From positions 1 to 5,508 of the forward strand of contig RFPF01000210.1 in NCBI GenBank assembly GCA_009926295.1: a stretch of DNA of 5,508 bases. Reading direction: 5' to 3'. The notes beneath the pieces were generated by a model, which did not search any database, had not been told where the DNA came from, and saw only the letters and a list, made by a program, of their open reading frames with translations. The translations under genes were made by a program, and so were the position numbers. Positions 5,140 to 5,508 of this stretch are shown here, in pieces (the first letter of the stretch is position 1; the number at the start of each line of letters is the position of its first letter). This DNA comes from Planctomycetia bacterium (lineage in GTDB: Bacteria; Planctomycetota; Planctomycetia; Pirellulales; UBA1268).

Positions 5140-5508
5140 TGCCGTGTCGTCGGGATCGCCGTCCGCCAGGTCGAGCCGGCGCAGCCGGAGGGCATTGGCG
5201 ATCACGGAGAGCGAACTGACCGTCATCGCGGCGGCGGCGAGCATCGGGCTCGTGACGTGGCCGATCCAGGGATAGAGCACCCCGGCCGCCACCGGGATCG
5301 CCAGGCAGTTGTAGAGGAAGGCCAGGAGGAGGTTCTGGCGCACGTTCCGCATCGTCGCCCGCGCGAGCGTCACCGCGCGCGGCACCGCCGAGAGGCCGCC
5401 GGAGAGGAGCGTGACGTCGGCGGTCTCGAGGGCGACGTCGGCGCCGCTGCCCATCGCGATCCCCACGTCGGCCGCGGCGAGCGCCGGGGCGTCGTTGATG
5501 CCGTCCCC
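5128..5508 (-). CDS. Cu(I)-type P1B ATPase, C-terminal part only (cut by the window edge)
   Basis: The open frame continues past the right edge, so only the last 126 residues are seen. They begin with GDGINDAPAL, the Mg2+-binding hinge motif of the P-type ATPase phosphorylation domain, followed by ADVGIAMGSGADVA. Two C-terminal membrane helices follow. The first has N59-x6-Y66-N67-x4-P72 and the second M95-x2-S98-S99-x-S101; these are the TM7 and TM8 signatures of subgroup P1B-1, which exports Cu+ or Ag+ across the inner membrane (CopA-like). A short acidic tail, DLADGDPDD, ends the protein. The apparent GTG at 5466 is an internal valine, not a start. The TM6 CPC motif and any N-terminal metal-binding domain lie outside the window. 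Direction and regulation by copper cannot be judged. A terminator-like palindrome follows, so fic is probably not in its operon. Confidence 0.93.
   Translation of the reverse strand, partial: GDGINDAPALAAADVGIAMGSGADVALETADVTLLSGGLSAVPRAVTLARATMRNVRQNLLLAFLYNCLAIPVAAGVLYPWIGHVTSPMLAAAAMTVSSLSVIANALRLRRLDLADGDPDDTAPPV

Noticed and set aside
5464..5466. GTG as the start of a small 112-residue protein
   Set aside because: The frame stays open to the window edge and encodes GDGINDAPALAAAD just before it, so this codon is an internal valine of a P-type ATPase.
1..5508. CRISPR array, tRNA, rRNA, insertion sequence or phage genes
   Set aside because: No regularly spaced repeats, cloverleaf-like sequence, transposase motif or integrase motif was seen on either strand.

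Overview
This is a very GC-rich bacterial window with four complete protein genes, one gene cut by the right edge, and several structured intergenic stretches. The best guess for the host is a planctomycete. The 340-residue protein, with one N-terminal membrane anchor and a C-terminal YfaP/DUF2135-like beta domain, is an architecture I associate with that phylum. Shine-Dalgarno sites are rare (only one gene has a clear one), and the terminator-like palindrome built on AAAAGGTG/CACCTTTT looks like short palindromes I recall from planctomycete intergenic DNA. No rRNA or taxonomic marker is present, so this is inference.

Layout from left to right. Positions 1-81 are non-coding, with a short direct repeat, a possible leftward promoter and a GC hairpin after the first gene. 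A leftward CNT (NupC-type) nucleoside transporter occupies 82-1548. A 180-bp divergent intergenic region (1549-1728) carries promoter candidates for both directions. The rightward membrane-anchored DUF2135-like protein is at 1729-2751. After a 190-212 bp gap comes a rightward metallo-beta-lactamase-fold hydrolase of the PhnP/COG1235 type, probably translated from an ATG at or near its transcription start. This gene ends tail-to-tail with a leftward Fic-domain AMP-transferase-like protein (3881-4993). The gap 4994-5127 upstream of fic is dense in structure: three copies of one 9-bp word at the fic start, a 10-bp-arm palindrome that looks like a terminator, and a tandem repeat. The window closes with the C-terminal 126 residues of a leftward Cu(I)-type P1B ATPase.

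The genes do not form an obvious pathway. Each appears to be its own transcription unit: the transporter and the anchored protein are divergent, the hydrolase and Fic are convergent, and Fic is separated from the upstream ATPase by the terminator-like palindrome. The most unusual signal is the fic leader. Its three nonamers can form either of two mutually exclusive hairpins, one ending 1 nt from the start codon; equally, they could be three half-sites of an operator overlapping the fic promoter. I see no CRISPR array, tRNA, rRNA, insertion sequence or integrase.
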